From contig NZ_WNKS01000005.1 in assembly GCF_009720655.1 (NCBI RefSeq), positions 124,001 to 188,000 of the forward strand: a stretch of DNA of 64,000 bases, in the 5' to 3' direction. The DNA comes from Rhodoblastus acidophilus. GTDB taxonomy: Bacteria; Pseudomonadota; Alphaproteobacteria; Rhizobiales; Beijerinckiaceae. The translations under genes and the position numbers were made by a program. Of the stretch, positions 17,174-25,382 are shown piece by piece (position 1 is the stretch's first letter; the number at the start of each line of letters is the position of its first letter). The notes beneath the pieces are model-generated. The model did not search any database, had not been told where the DNA came from, and saw nothing but the letters and a program-made list of their open reading frames with translations.

Positions 17174-18004
17174 CTACTCGCCCATGAATTTCAGCTGGTG
17201 CGAGCGATAGAGGTCCATGATCGCCGCCGCCGTTTCCTCGATCGACCGTCGCGTGACGTCGATCATCGGCCATTGGCGCTGGTTGAACAGCCGCCGCGAC
17301 TGCGCGATCTCGTCCGACACCATGGCGCGGTCGACATAGCTGGTGTTGTCGGCGACGTTGAGCGACAGCAGGCGGTTTTCGCGGATCTGGACAATGCGCT
17401 CGGGCGCGGCCAGCAGGCCCACGACCAGCGGACGCCTGAGCGCGAAGATCGACGGCGGGATCGGCGCGCCCGGCACCAGCGGCAGGTTCGCGGTCTTGAT
17501 CCCGCGATTGGCGAGATAGATGCTCGTCGGCGTTTTCGACGTGCGGCTCACGCCCAGAATCACCACGTCGGCGTCCTCGAATTCGTCGACCATCTGGCCG
17601 TCGTCATGGGCCATCGTGTAGTTCAGCGCCTCGATGCGGCGGAAATATTCGGAATTCAGCGTGTGCTGCGCGCCCGGACGCGGGCTTTGCGACGGGCCGA
17701 GATAGGAATGGAACAGGTTGACGATCGGCTCCAGCACCGACAGCGACACCGCGCCGAATTCAGCGCAGGCCGCCTGCAACTCGCTGCTGAGCGCCTCGTC
17801 GACCAGGGTGTAAAGCACGATGCCCGGCGCTGACTGGATCTCGTTGATCACCCGCGCCAGCTGGTCGGCGTTGCGCACCAGCGGATAGACGTGCTCGATC
17901 GACACCGTCCCCTGATATTGCGCGACGACGGCGCGACTGACGGCGATCAGGGTTTCGCCGGTGGAATCCGAAACAAGGTGCAGGTGAAAGTAATTGCGGG
18001 TCAT
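17174..18004 (-). CDS. ppsR: Pyruvate, phosphate dikinase regulatory protein (kinase/pyrophosphorylase)
   Basis: DUF299 enzyme that switches PPDK or PEP synthase off by ADP-dependent Thr phosphorylation and on again by phosphorolysis. The 276-residue protein has the N-terminal [11 protein letters not shown] signature (residues ~9-19) and the P-loop GVSRTSKT (151-158), followed by [12 protein letters not shown], which are diagnostic. The target gene ppdK is not in the window. It is divergent from pepP, with 103 bases between the two starts that must hold both promoters. Confidence 0.95.
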   Translation of the reverse strand: MTRNYFHLHLVSDSTGETLIAVSRAVVAQYQGTVSIEHVYPLVRNADQLARVINEIQSAPGIVLYTLVDEALSSELQAACAEFGAVSLSVLEPIVNLFHSYLGPSQSPRPGAQHTLNSEYFRRIEALNYTMAHDDGQMVDEFEDADVVILGVSRTSKTPTSIYLANRGIKTANLPLVPGAPIPPSIFALRRPLVVGLLAAPERIVQIRENRLLSLNVADNTSYVDRAMVSDEIAQSRRLFNQRQWPMIDVTRRSIEETAAAIMDLYRSHQLKFMGE

Positions 18005-18107
18005 CAGCGAGTCCCGGGGATGCGAGTCGCATGTTTCTAGCGCCTTTCGCGGCGAAACGCAGCCGGGCGCCCTTTCATTGCGGCAACAAAACGGCTTAAC
18101 TCAAAAA

Positions 18108-19919
18108 ATGTTTGACTCGCTTTATCAAAACTTCAGCGAAACCGCCGATCCCTCGCTCGGCGCGCCGCGCCTGAAGGCGCTGCGCGCGAGCCTGCGCGCG
18201 CAAAAGCTCGACGGTTTTCTGGTTCCCCGCGCCGACGCGCACCAGAACGAATATGTCGCGCCCTGCGAGGAGCGGCTGGCCTGGCTGACCGGCTTTACCG
18301 GCAGCGCCGGTTTCGCCGTCGTCTTGCGCGACAAGGCGGCGCTGTTCGTCGATGGGCGCTACACGATCCAGGCGCGCGAGCAAGTGGACGCCGACGCCTT
18401 CGCCGTCCTGGCGCCGGAAAAGACTCCGCCCGCCGAATGGCTGGCGCAGAACGCTCGAAAAAAGTCGCGCATCGGCTACGATCCCTGGCTGCATACGCCA
18501 GCAGGGGTGGCGCGCTACGAAGAGGCGGCCAAGCGCGCAGGCGCGGACCTCGTCGCGATCGACGCCAACCCCATCGACGCGCTGTGGCGGGACCGCCCCG
18601 CCCCGCCCCGCGGCCCCGTGGCGCAGCACCCTTTGAGCAAGGCCGGCGAAAAAGCGGAAAAAAAACTTTCGCGGATCCGCGACGCCTTTGAGGCCGACGT
18701 CTTTCTGATCAGCGACCCGCACGACCTCGCCTGGGCCTTCAACCTGCGCGGCGCCGACCTCGGCCATACCCCGATCGCGCTCGGTTTTGCGCTGATTTTT
18801 AGGTCGGGCGAAACAAGACTGTTTTTTGAACCGGAAAAACTGAGCGCGCGCGTGGGCGCGGCGCTGGCCGCCCTCGCCGACATCGCCTCGCCCCAAACCC
18901 TGCCGGCGGCGCTCGCGGAACTTGGCAAGAAGAAGCGCAAAATTCTCTTCGATTCCGGGACGGCGGCGGCGGCGCTGACGCGGATCGCCAGCGCGGCGGG
19001 CGCGCAGGTCGAACTGGGGCCAAGCCCGATCGCGCGGATGAAGGCGTTGAAAAACGCCTGCGAACTCGACGGCGCCCGCGCCGCCCATCTGCGCGACGGC
19101 GTGGCGCTGACACAATTTTTGTGCTGGTTCGACGCCGAGGCGCCCAAGGGCAAACTCACCGAAATCTCAGCCGCCCTGGCGCTCGAACACTATCGCCGCG
19201 AGACCGGGGTTATAAAAGACCTGTCGTTCCCGACCATTTCCGCCTTCGGCGCCCATGCCGCCCTGCCCCATTACCGCGTGACCGAAGGGTCCAACGCGAG
19301 AATCGGCAAGGGGGTTTATCTCGTCGATTCCGGCGCGCAATATTTGGATGGCACAACGGACGTCACCCGAACGGTGACGGTCGGAACGCCGTCAAAAGCG
19401 TTCACCGACGCCTACACGCGCGTGCTGAAAGGCCATATCGCCATCGCCCGCGCCGTGTTTCCACACAAAACGGTCGGCGCGCAGCTCGACGCGCTGGCGC
19501 GGCTGGCGCTGTGGCGCGTGGGACTCGACTTCGACCATGGCGTCGGCCATGGCGTCGGCTCCTATCTGTCCGTGCACGAGGGACCGCAGCGCATTGCCAA
19601 AATGGGGACGGTGGCGCTGGAGCCGGGCATGATCCTGTCCAACGAGCCCGGCTATTATCGCGAGGGCGCCTTCGGCATCCGCATCGAAAACCTGGTGGCG
19701 GTGGAGCCGAAGCGGATCGCCGGGGCCGAGCGCGACATGCTCGGCTTCGAAACCCTGACGCTGGCGCCCATCGACACCCGGCCGGTGGACGCGTCGATGC
19801 TCGATGCGGAGGAGAAGGCCTGGCTCAACGCCTATCACGCGAGGGTGCGCAAAACGCTGTCGCCGCTGCTGTCGGCGCCGGAACGCGCCTGGCTGAAGCA
19901 GGCCACGGCCGCTGTGTAG
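18108..19919 (+). CDS. pepP: Xaa-Pro aminopeptidase (M24B)
   Basis: Metallopeptidase that removes the N-terminal residue before proline. The 603-residue chain has two N-terminal creatinase-like domains (LRAQKLDGFLVPRADAHQNEY, LTGFTGSAGFAVV) and a pita-bread catalytic domain with metal ligands in DSGAQYLDGTTDVTRT, the His of DHGVGHGVGSYL, and the Glu residues of ILSNEPGYYREG and IRIENL. It is the long eukaryote-like form (APP1 type) rather than the ~440-residue E. coli PepP. The frame extends upstream to 17994, but homology begins at MFDSLYQNFSE, so the ATG at 18108 is used. Confidence 0.92.
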   Translation: MFDSLYQNFSETADPSLGAPRLKALRASLRAQKLDGFLVPRADAHQNEYVAPCEERLAWLTGFTGSAGFAVVLRDKAALFVDGRYTIQAREQVDADAFAVLAPEKTPPAEWLAQNARKKSRIGYDPWLHTPAGVARYEEAAKRAGADLVAIDANPIDALWRDRPAPPRGPVAQHPLSKAGEKAEKKLSRIRDAFEADVFLISDPHDLAWAFNLRGADLGHTPIALGFALIFRSGETRLFFEPEKLSARVGAALAALADIASPQTLPAALAELGKKKRKILFDSGTAAAALTRIASAAGAQVELGPSPIARMKALKNACELDGARAAHLRDGVALTQFLCWFDAEAPKGKLTEISAALALEHYRRETGVIKDLSFPTISAFGAHAALPHYRVTEGSNARIGKGVYLVDSGAQYLDGTTDVTRTVTVGTPSKAFTDAYTRVLKGHIAIARAVFPHKTVGAQLDALARLALWRVGLDFDHGVGHGVGSYLSVHEGPQRIAKMGTVALEPGMILSNEPGYYREGAFGIRIENLVAVEPKRIAGAERDMLGFETLTLAPIDTRPVDASMLDAEEKAWLNAYHARVRKTLSPLLSAPERAWLKQATAAV

Positions 19920-20009
19920 GTTACGGTTTCGTAAAATTGGGGCTAAAGCTGGCAATCGCCGCAGCACGGCCTATATCTGAAAGATAGGTCCGCCTGACGG
20001 AGACGATCC

Positions 20010-20639
20010 TTGGACGACATGGTGAAATCGGCCCGCCCGCACCGCGAGCGCCCCGCAAAGAACGTAGCGCACAAGCCGACCCGCGAGGAAGCCGAGGCCG
20101 CCGTGGCGACCCTGCTGGCCTGGGCCGGCGACGATCCGAGCCGCGAGGGTCTGCGCGACACGCCGGCGCGGGTCGCCAAGGCGTACGAGGAATTGTTCGC
20201 GGGCTACGCCCAGGAACCGTCGGATGTGCTCGACACCGTGTTCGAGGATGTCGGCGGCTACGGCGAAATGGTGCTGGTGAAGGACATTCCCTTCTATTCG
20301 CATTGCGAACACCACATGGCCCCGTTCTTCGGCCACGCGCATATCGCCTATTACCCGGCCGGCGGCGTGTTCGGCCTGTCGAAATTCGGACGTCTCGTCG
20401 ACATTTACGCGCGGCGCTTGCAGACGCAGGAGACCATGACGGCGCAGATCCTGGCGGCGCTGGACGCCCGCCTGCACGCGCGCGGCGCGGCGGTGATGAT
20501 CGAGGCCGAGCACATGTGCATGTCGATGCGCGGTGTGCGAAAACCCGGCTCGACCACCGTGACCATGCAGTTTTCGGGACCGTTCAAGACCGATCCTGCG
20601 GAACAGGCGCGGTTTTTGAGTCTGGTGAGGGGAAGGTAA
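20010..20639 (+). CDS. folE: GTP cyclohydrolase I
   Basis: First step of tetrahydrofolate synthesis, GTP to dihydroneopterin triphosphate. The 209-residue protein has the zinc-binding [12 protein letters not shown], the [10 protein letters not shown] and RLQTQETMT segments and the [12 protein letters not shown] motif with the second zinc Cys. The start is probably a TTG: GGAG at 19999-20002 is 7 bases before the TTG at 20010 but 16 before the next ATG at 20019. It lies downstream of pepP and upstream of hisI, with a repeat before hisI. It is the classical FolE type, not FolE2. Confidence 0.94.
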   Translation: MDDMVKSARPHRERPAKNVAHKPTREEAEAAVATLLAWAGDDPSREGLRDTPARVAKAYEELFAGYAQEPSDVLDTVFEDVGGYGEMVLVKDIPFYSHCEHHMAPFFGHAHIAYYPAGGVFGLSKFGRLVDIYARRLQTQETMTAQILAALDARLHARGAAVMIEAEHMCMSMRGVRKPGSTTVTMQFSGPFKTDPAEQARFLSLVRGR

Positions 20640-20657
20640 TTCTCTTCAACGTTTCCG

Positions 20658-20743
20658 CCGTCATTGCGAGGAGCGGAGCGACGAAGCAATCCACGATTCG
20701 GCGCTTCGCAGGGTGGATGGCTTCGCTTCGCTCGCAATGACGG
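20658..20743. repeat. REP-like palindromic element between folE and hisI
   Basis: Outer arms ccgtcattgcgag and ctcgcaatgacgg are perfectly complementary, and inner parts pair as well (gaagcaatccac against gtggatggcttc). This is a widespread alphaproteobacterial repeat type. Single copy in this window. Confidence 0.8.
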
Positions 20744-20761
20744 GATTATCCGTGAGTTCCC

Positions 20762-21154
20762 ATGTCCTTCCCTCCTCCCTCCTCCGACAAACAAACCCTT
20801 GAAGAAGGCGCCGTCTTCACGCCCAAGTTCGACGCCAACGGCCTGATCGTCTGCGTCACCCAGGAGGCGGCGACCGGCGAAATTTTAATGCTCGCCTATA
20901 TGAACGAACTGGCGCTGGAAAAGACGCTCGAAACCGGCGTCGTCCATTACTGGTCGCGCTCGCGCAACGCGCTCTGGCGAAAAGGCGACACTTCGGGCCA
21001 AGTGCAAAAGCTCGTGGACATGCGCGTCGATTGCGACCAGGACGCCGTGCTGGTGCGCGTCAACGCCGGCGGCGATGGAAAAGCCTGCCACACCGGCCGC
21101 AAATCCTGCTTTTATCGCGCCGTCTCGCCCGAAGGCCGCCTCTCCGAGGTTTGA
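20762..21154 (+). CDS. hisI: Phosphoribosyl-AMP cyclohydrolase
   Basis: Third step of histidine synthesis. The 130-residue protein is the monofunctional form without a HisE domain. It has VTQEAATGEILMLAYMN, YWSRSRNALWRKGDTSG, the metal-binding DMRVDCDQDAVL and the zinc Cys residues of CHTGRKSCFYR. The last 43 bases overlap, antisense, the 3' end of the HAD gene at 21112. Other his genes are not nearby, as is common in alphaproteobacteria. Confidence 0.95.
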   Translation: MSFPPPSSDKQTLEEGAVFTPKFDANGLIVCVTQEAATGEILMLAYMNELALEKTLETGVVHYWSRSRNALWRKGDTSGQVQKLVDMRVDCDQDAVLVRVNAGGDGKACHTGRKSCFYRAVSPEGRLSEV

Positions 21155-21906
21155 AGCAGTTTTTCCACCGCCTGCGCCAGATCGTCGGCGACCAGTGTGG
21201 GATCGACGCGTTTTTCGTGCCCCGGCCGGTACTTTCCGGTGCGCACCAGAATGCCCGCGAGCCCGGCGGCCATCGCGCCGCCGATGTCGGCTTCGGCGTC
21301 GTCGCCAATCATGGCTGTCTGCGCCGGAGCGAGCCCCATGGCGGCGACCGCGCCGAGAAAAAAGTCGGCGCTGGGCTTGCCGAACACATGCGCCGTTCTA
21401 TCAGAGGCATATTCCAGCGCGGCGACAAAACCGCCGACGTCCAGACTCAGCTTGCGGTCGCCATCCAAGAAATTGCGGTTGCGCGCCAGCGCCAAAAATT
21501 CGGCGCCGTCGTGGATCAGGCGGAAGGCGTGGTTGAGATTGGCGTAGGAAAAGGCATCGCGCGCGTCGCCGATCACCACCGCGTCTTCGCCGGGCTCGAC
21601 ACCGTCGAAATCTTCGAGAAGATCGGGATGGATCAGCAGGAACGGTTGTGCGCCGCTCCGCCGCAGATGGTCGCGCGCCAGACTCGCCGGGGTGAAGAGA
21701 TCGGCCGGATCGACATGCAGGCCAATATGCGCGAGATCGGCGATCAGGCGCCGGCGCGGTTTTGTGGTCGTGTTGGTGACGAAACGCAGCGGCGCGCCCG
21801 CCCCGCGCAATTTCGCAATGGCTTCCAGCGCGCCGGGCAGCGGCGCGCCGCCGACAGTGACGACGCCGTCGAGATCGAGGAGCAGGCCGCGCACGGCTGA
21901 GAGCAT
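21112..21906 (-). CDS. HAD-superfamily phosphatase, class IIA (LHPP/NagD-like)
   Basis: A 264-residue protein with HAD motif I LLLDLDGVV (nucleophile D11), motif II FVTNTTTKPR, a type-C2 cap, the Lys of FGKPSADFF and motif IV MIGDDAEADIGGAMAAG. This order and the spacing fit the LHPP/HDHD2 and NagD group, which dephosphorylate small phosphate esters; the true substrate is unknown. The C-terminus overlaps hisI on the other strand by 43 bases. A chemoreceptor gene follows on the same strand upstream of it in genomic coordinates, 60 bases away. Confidence 0.85.
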   Translation of the reverse strand: MLSAVRGLLLDLDGVVTVGGAPLPGALEAIAKLRGAGAPLRFVTNTTTKPRRRLIADLAHIGLHVDPADLFTPASLARDHLRRSGAQPFLLIHPDLLEDFDGVEPGEDAVVIGDARDAFSYANLNHAFRLIHDGAEFLALARNRNFLDGDRKLSLDVGGFVAALEYASDRTAHVFGKPSADFFLGAVAAMGLAPAQTAMIGDDAEADIGGAMAAGLAGILVRTGKYRPGHEKRVDPTLVADDLAQAVEKLLQTSERRPSGETAR

Positions 21907-21966
21907 GCAAACCTCCAGGCTGAAGCCATGCTCTCACGACGCCCGGGCGCGGCGCAAGGTTCCCCC

Positions 21967-23667
21967 CTACGCCGTCTTCACCTGCGCCAGGAATGCGTCG
22001 CATTCCTCGCGCAATCTCCGCGTCTGGCGCGACAGATCCATCACCGCCTCCAGCATCTGGTTGGCCGATTGACCCGATTGCCGCGACGCCGCGCGCACTT
22101 TTTCGATCACCTGGGTCAACTCGGCGGTCCGGGCCGCCGTTTCGTGCACGTTCTCGGCGATCTCGCGCGTCGCATCGCCTTGCGCGGTCACGGAGACGGC
22201 GATGGCCGAGGCGATCGAATTGACCTCGTGGGTCGCTTCGGTCATCGCCCCGATGCCGCCCGCCGCCTCCTGGGAGGCGCGCTGGACATTGCCGATCTGA
22301 TCGGAGATTTCCGCCGTGGCGCGCGTGGTCTGCTCGGCGAGCGATTTCACCTCCTGCGCCACCACCGCGAAGCCCCGGCCCATTTCGCCGGCGCGCGCCG
22401 CCTCGATGGTGGCGTTGAGGGCCAGCATGTTGGTCTGCTGGGCGATGCCGGTGATCAGCTCGACGATGCCGCCGATATGCGCAATGGCGCCGCCGAGCTC
22501 CTCCATCCGCCCATGCGTCTTGTCGGCCTCACGCTCCGCATGGGACGAAAGGTCTTGCGACCGGCCGGCCTGCCCGCCAATTTCGTCCACCGAATGCGCC
22601 AGCTGCTCGGCCGCCGCCGCCAGCGAGCGGATGTTGGCCGCCGCCGTCTCCGCGGCATGCGCGCCGGATTCCGCCTGGTCGCCGGTGTGGCCGGCTTCCT
22701 CCGCCAGCGACCGCGCGACCGTCTCCAACCGGTTGGCGGCGCCGGCGACGGCCGTGACCACGCCCCCGACGGCGGCTTCGAAGCGCTCGGCGAGCGCGCG
22801 CATGTCGTTCGAGCGCGCCTGGGCGGCCTCGCGCCGCGCCTGCGCCCGCTGCGCGCTCGCCGCCTGGTTGGTGTCGTTGAGATTGCGCCTGAAAGCGTCG
22901 ATCTCGCGGGCCATGGCGCCCATTTCGTCGGACCGGTCGAGCCCCGGCAGAACCGCGTCATACTGGCCCTGCGCCATTTCGCGCAGGACGGCGGTCGTGC
23001 GCGTCATCCGTCCGGCGATGAAACGGCCGACGCCCCAGGCGGTGGCGATGAACATGAGGACCAGCGGCGTCACCCAGAGCGCGACCCGCCAGGCCATAGC
23101 CATGACCTGTTCGAGATTGTCGTCGAGATAGACGCCGCTGCCGATCACCAAGCCAAACTCGGGCATGGACTTGACATAGGCAAGCTTCTCGACCGGCGTT
23201 TCCTTGCCGGGTTTCTTCCAGTTGTAGGTGGTGAAGCCCTCGCCGCGCGTCCGTGCGAAATCGGTCAGAATCTGGAAGGGACGGCCGCCGTTCGGGTCGG
23301 TGATGTCCTTGAGATCCTTGCCCTCGAGTTGCGGCGTGACCGGCGTCAACAGTCCGATCCCGTCCAGGGACAGACTGTAGATGTAGCCGGATTGGCCGAA
23401 ACGGAGCGGGCGCAAATGCTCGAGCCCGGCGCGAATCGCCGCCTGCTTGTCGCCGCCCGCTTCATCGACGCTCAGCTTGAGGATTTGCGTGGCCATCTCG
23501 ACTTCGGCGCGCAGTTCCCCGCGGCGATGCTCGATCGTCTCGTTGTAGAAGTTGTTGAAAGCCACCGCGGTGCCCAGGGCCATCGTGACCAGCGCGGCCA
23601 GCGCGAGCGCCAGGACCATTTGTGTGATGGAAAGCGAAAAACGCGGACGCGCGGAAGCGCTGGGCAT
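21967..23667 (-). CDS. Methyl-accepting chemotaxis protein with single Cache domain
   Basis: Inner-membrane chemoreceptor of 566 residues. It has an N-terminal span ([24 protein letters not shown]), a periplasmic sCache_2-type domain (~35-190; [36 protein letters not shown]), a second span (~[20 protein letters not shown]), a HAMP region and the signalling domain with the hairpin tip [29 protein letters not shown]. sCache_2 receptors often sense small organic acids. The frame reaches to 24126, but the ATG at 23667 has GGAG 9 bases upstream and starts at the first span. No che genes are nearby. Confidence 0.9.
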   Translation of the reverse strand: MPSASARPRFSLSITQMVLALALAALVTMALGTAVAFNNFYNETIEHRRGELRAEVEMATQILKLSVDEAGGDKQAAIRAGLEHLRPLRFGQSGYIYSLSLDGIGLLTPVTPQLEGKDLKDITDPNGGRPFQILTDFARTRGEGFTTYNWKKPGKETPVEKLAYVKSMPEFGLVIGSGVYLDDNLEQVMAMAWRVALWVTPLVLMFIATAWGVGRFIAGRMTRTTAVLREMAQGQYDAVLPGLDRSDEMGAMAREIDAFRRNLNDTNQAASAQRAQARREAAQARSNDMRALAERFEAAVGGVVTAVAGAANRLETVARSLAEEAGHTGDQAESGAHAAETAAANIRSLAAAAEQLAHSVDEIGGQAGRSQDLSSHAEREADKTHGRMEELGGAIAHIGGIVELITGIAQQTNMLALNATIEAARAGEMGRGFAVVAQEVKSLAEQTTRATAEISDQIGNVQRASQEAAGGIGAMTEATHEVNSIASAIAVSVTAQGDATREIAENVHETAARTAELTQVIEKVRAASRQSGQSANQMLEAVMDLSRQTRRLREECDAFLAQVKTA

Positions 23668-23731
23668 TGCGGCAAGCTCCAATGAGTATTGGCCGCAATG
23701 TCGCCGACTCCGCTTGCGCGAAGCTGGTTGG

Positions 23732-24181
23732 TTATTCGCGCGAAACCGCGCCACGCCGCACCACGACGATGGGACGGTGCTGTTTGGCGCGCCGGATCTG
23801 GATGATGTGCGGCGGCTCGCGGAACACAACCGGCTTGTCCGACAGGATTTCGATGCTGGGCGGACGAGGCCCATAGATGCGCGGATCGATGAACTCGTGG
23901 GTGACGATCTCGCTGGGCGGCGGCGCGACGCCGGGCGGCGCCATGAACATCGGCCATCCCCCGCCGTAATTGTTCCAGCCGGGACGATGATGATGATGCC
24001 GACCGAAGCCGGGCGGGTGTTGGCCGATCGGAGGACGAGGCCCCGGCATGATCGGACGATGCATGGCCGGCCCATGCCCCCCCACCGGACCATGCCCCCC
24101 CACCGGACCATGCGCGCGCTGTGCAAAGGCGGGACATGCCAGCGCGACCGATGTCGCGAGAAAAAGGGCGATCTGTTTCAT
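23732..24181 (-). CDS. Secreted His/Pro/Gly-rich protein, unknown function
   Basis: A 149-residue protein with a signal peptide ([21 protein letters not shown]). The first half of the mature part is low complexity: GHGPVG repeats coded by two exact 18-base units at 24073-24108, then [18 protein letters not shown]. The second half ([31 protein letters not shown]) is more ordered. The run of His suggests metal binding, an inference. GGGGAG lies 7 bases before the ATG at 24181; a longer frame to 24238 is not needed. Confidence 0.6.
   Translation of the reverse strand: MKQIALFLATSVALACPAFAQRAHGPVGGHGPVGGHGPAMHRPIMPGPRPPIGQHPPGFGRHHHHRPGWNNYGGGWPMFMAPPGVAPPPSEIVTHEFIDPRIYGPRPPSIEILSDKPVVFREPPHIIQIRRAKQHRPIVVVRRGAVSRE
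24073..24108. repeat. Two exact 18-base tandem repeats inside the His-rich gene
   Basis: The unit catgcccccccaccggac occurs twice in a row and keeps the reading frame, coding GPVGGH-type repeats on the minus strand. The first bases of a third unit follow. Confidence 0.85.
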
Positions 24182-24278
24182 TTTGCGGCTCCCCGCCTGC
24201 CCATGCGTTACAGTAGCGAACACCTGCCACGTTTTCAAGGGAATGCCGCAAGGGAGGCGCCAGTGACGCAGAGGAGTC

Positions 24279-25238
24279 TCAGAACAGCATGTTGAACCTC
24301 AGCATGCTCTGGATGCGCTCAAAATTGTCGAGGTCGAGTCCTCGCGAGTAGCCCGCCGCATCGCCGGCCACCTGGAAGTTGACCGTCCCGGACAAGCCGA
24401 TGTGCTTGGTGACATGCGTCGAGAAGGTTGGGCCGATATAGAGCGCCTCGCCCGAAAAACGGTTCAGCCCGAGGCCTTCATAGGCGCGCAGATAACGCAT
24501 TTCGCCGCCCAACACGAGCGAGGAGCCGACACGCGTCGACAAGGCGCCGTGAAGCTCCAGACTGGAATCTTGCGACCATGCATTGGCGCCGATGTCGTTC
24601 GACACGCCAAGGCCGTACCAGAGATTGAAGGCGCCCCAGAGCCGGTCCTTGATCAACTCCTTGTCGGCCAGCAGCGCGAATTCGCTACCATATCCGACGG
24701 CCGGCGCGCCGCTCGCCTCGTCGGTCGGGCTCCAGCCGGGCTGGGCGTGCAGCGTCAGGCCGAACGGCATGGTTTCGCGGTCGAGCAGCTTGTAGCGAAT
24801 CTCCAGGACGGCGCCCTGGAACGCGGCCTGGCTGCGGTTGTCGTAACCGGGAACGTTGCTGATGCCGTAGGCGCCCCAGGATAGGCCGGGCGCGATGCGG
24901 AAATTGTCGGTCACTACGAATTTGAGCAGGTTGAGCGCCCCCAGCGTGTTATAAGCTCCCGTGCGCTTGCCGAACAGGCCGACATTCTCGTTTTCGAATT
25001 CGATTTCGCCCTTCTCGCCAATGTCCGAGCCCATGGTGAAGCCAAAAATGTGCTCAGTGTCGACATGTTCGTGCTCGGTCACGCCGCCGCCGAGCGCCGC
25101 GCCAAGGGCGCCCGTGCGCCAAGCGGGCGTGTCGGCTTGCGCCGGCGCGCAGGCGATCATGGCCGCGCCGGCCGCGAACGCGCCCATCCATTTCACCAAG
25201 CCGTTCCGCGCATCCCATGCCGAACCAAACATCCGCAT
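24279..25238 (-). CDS. Probable outer-membrane beta-barrel protein, unknown substrate
   Basis: About 319 residues from the ATG at 25238 (another at 25232), which follow a GGGGG stretch. There is a signal-like N-terminus (WMGAFAAGAAMIACAPAQA), then alternating polar/hydrophobic strands (LSLDNF-, FRIAPGLSWGAYGIS, AVLEIRYKLLD, LVLGGEMRYLRAYEG) and a C-terminal aromatic (RFNMLF), all usual for an outer-membrane barrel. No specific family is recognised. A perfect Irr box lies ~80 bases upstream, so iron or haem uptake or sensing is a fair inference. The in-frame start at 25307 would place the signal peptide too far in. Confidence 0.7.
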   Translation of the reverse strand: MRMFGSAWDARNGLVKWMGAFAAGAAMIACAPAQADTPAWRTGALGAALGGGVTEHEHVDTEHIFGFTMGSDIGEKGEIEFENENVGLFGKRTGAYNTLGALNLLKFVVTDNFRIAPGLSWGAYGISNVPGYDNRSQAAFQGAVLEIRYKLLDRETMPFGLTLHAQPGWSPTDEASGAPAVGYGSEFALLADKELIKDRLWGAFNLWYGLGVSNDIGANAWSQDSSLELHGALSTRVGSSLVLGGEMRYLRAYEGLGLNRFSGEALYIGPTFSTHVTKHIGLSGTVNFQVAGDAAGYSRGLDLDNFERIQSMLRFNMLF

Positions 25239-25318
25239 CCCCCGGTCAGTAGCCCCAACGGCCTGATAAACCGACACTAACGGGAAGGCCGATCCGCCGT
25301 AAAGCAAATCGGACTTAT

Positions 25319-25335
25319 TTTAGAATCATTCTAAA
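25319..25335. promoter_or_regulatory. Perfect Irr box (iron control element)
   Basis: TTTAGAA, TCA, TTCTAAA matches the Irr consensus TTTAGAANNNTTCTAAA at all fixed positions. Irr is the haem-responsive Fur-family regulator of Rhizobiales and relatives. It lies ~80 bases upstream of the barrel gene (minus strand) and downstream of phaC, so the barrel gene is the likely target. Confidence 0.7.
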
Positions 25336-25336
25336 G

Positions 25337-25371
25337 AGAAGCGTCCGGCGCCAAATTCAGTCGCCGGACGC
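25337..25371 (-). terminator. Probable terminator after phaC
   Basis: A perfect 10-base stem gcgtccggcg/cgccggacgc (25341-25350 and 25362-25371) with an 11-base loop, just after the phaC stop. On the minus strand it is followed by the T-rich ttctctttag. Confidence 0.6.
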
Positions 25372-25382
25372 GGAACGCGCGC

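Noticed and set aside
24182-24238. Upstream extension of the His-rich protein (start 24238)
   Set aside because: The ATG at 24181 has a good ribosome binding site and begins a signal peptide.
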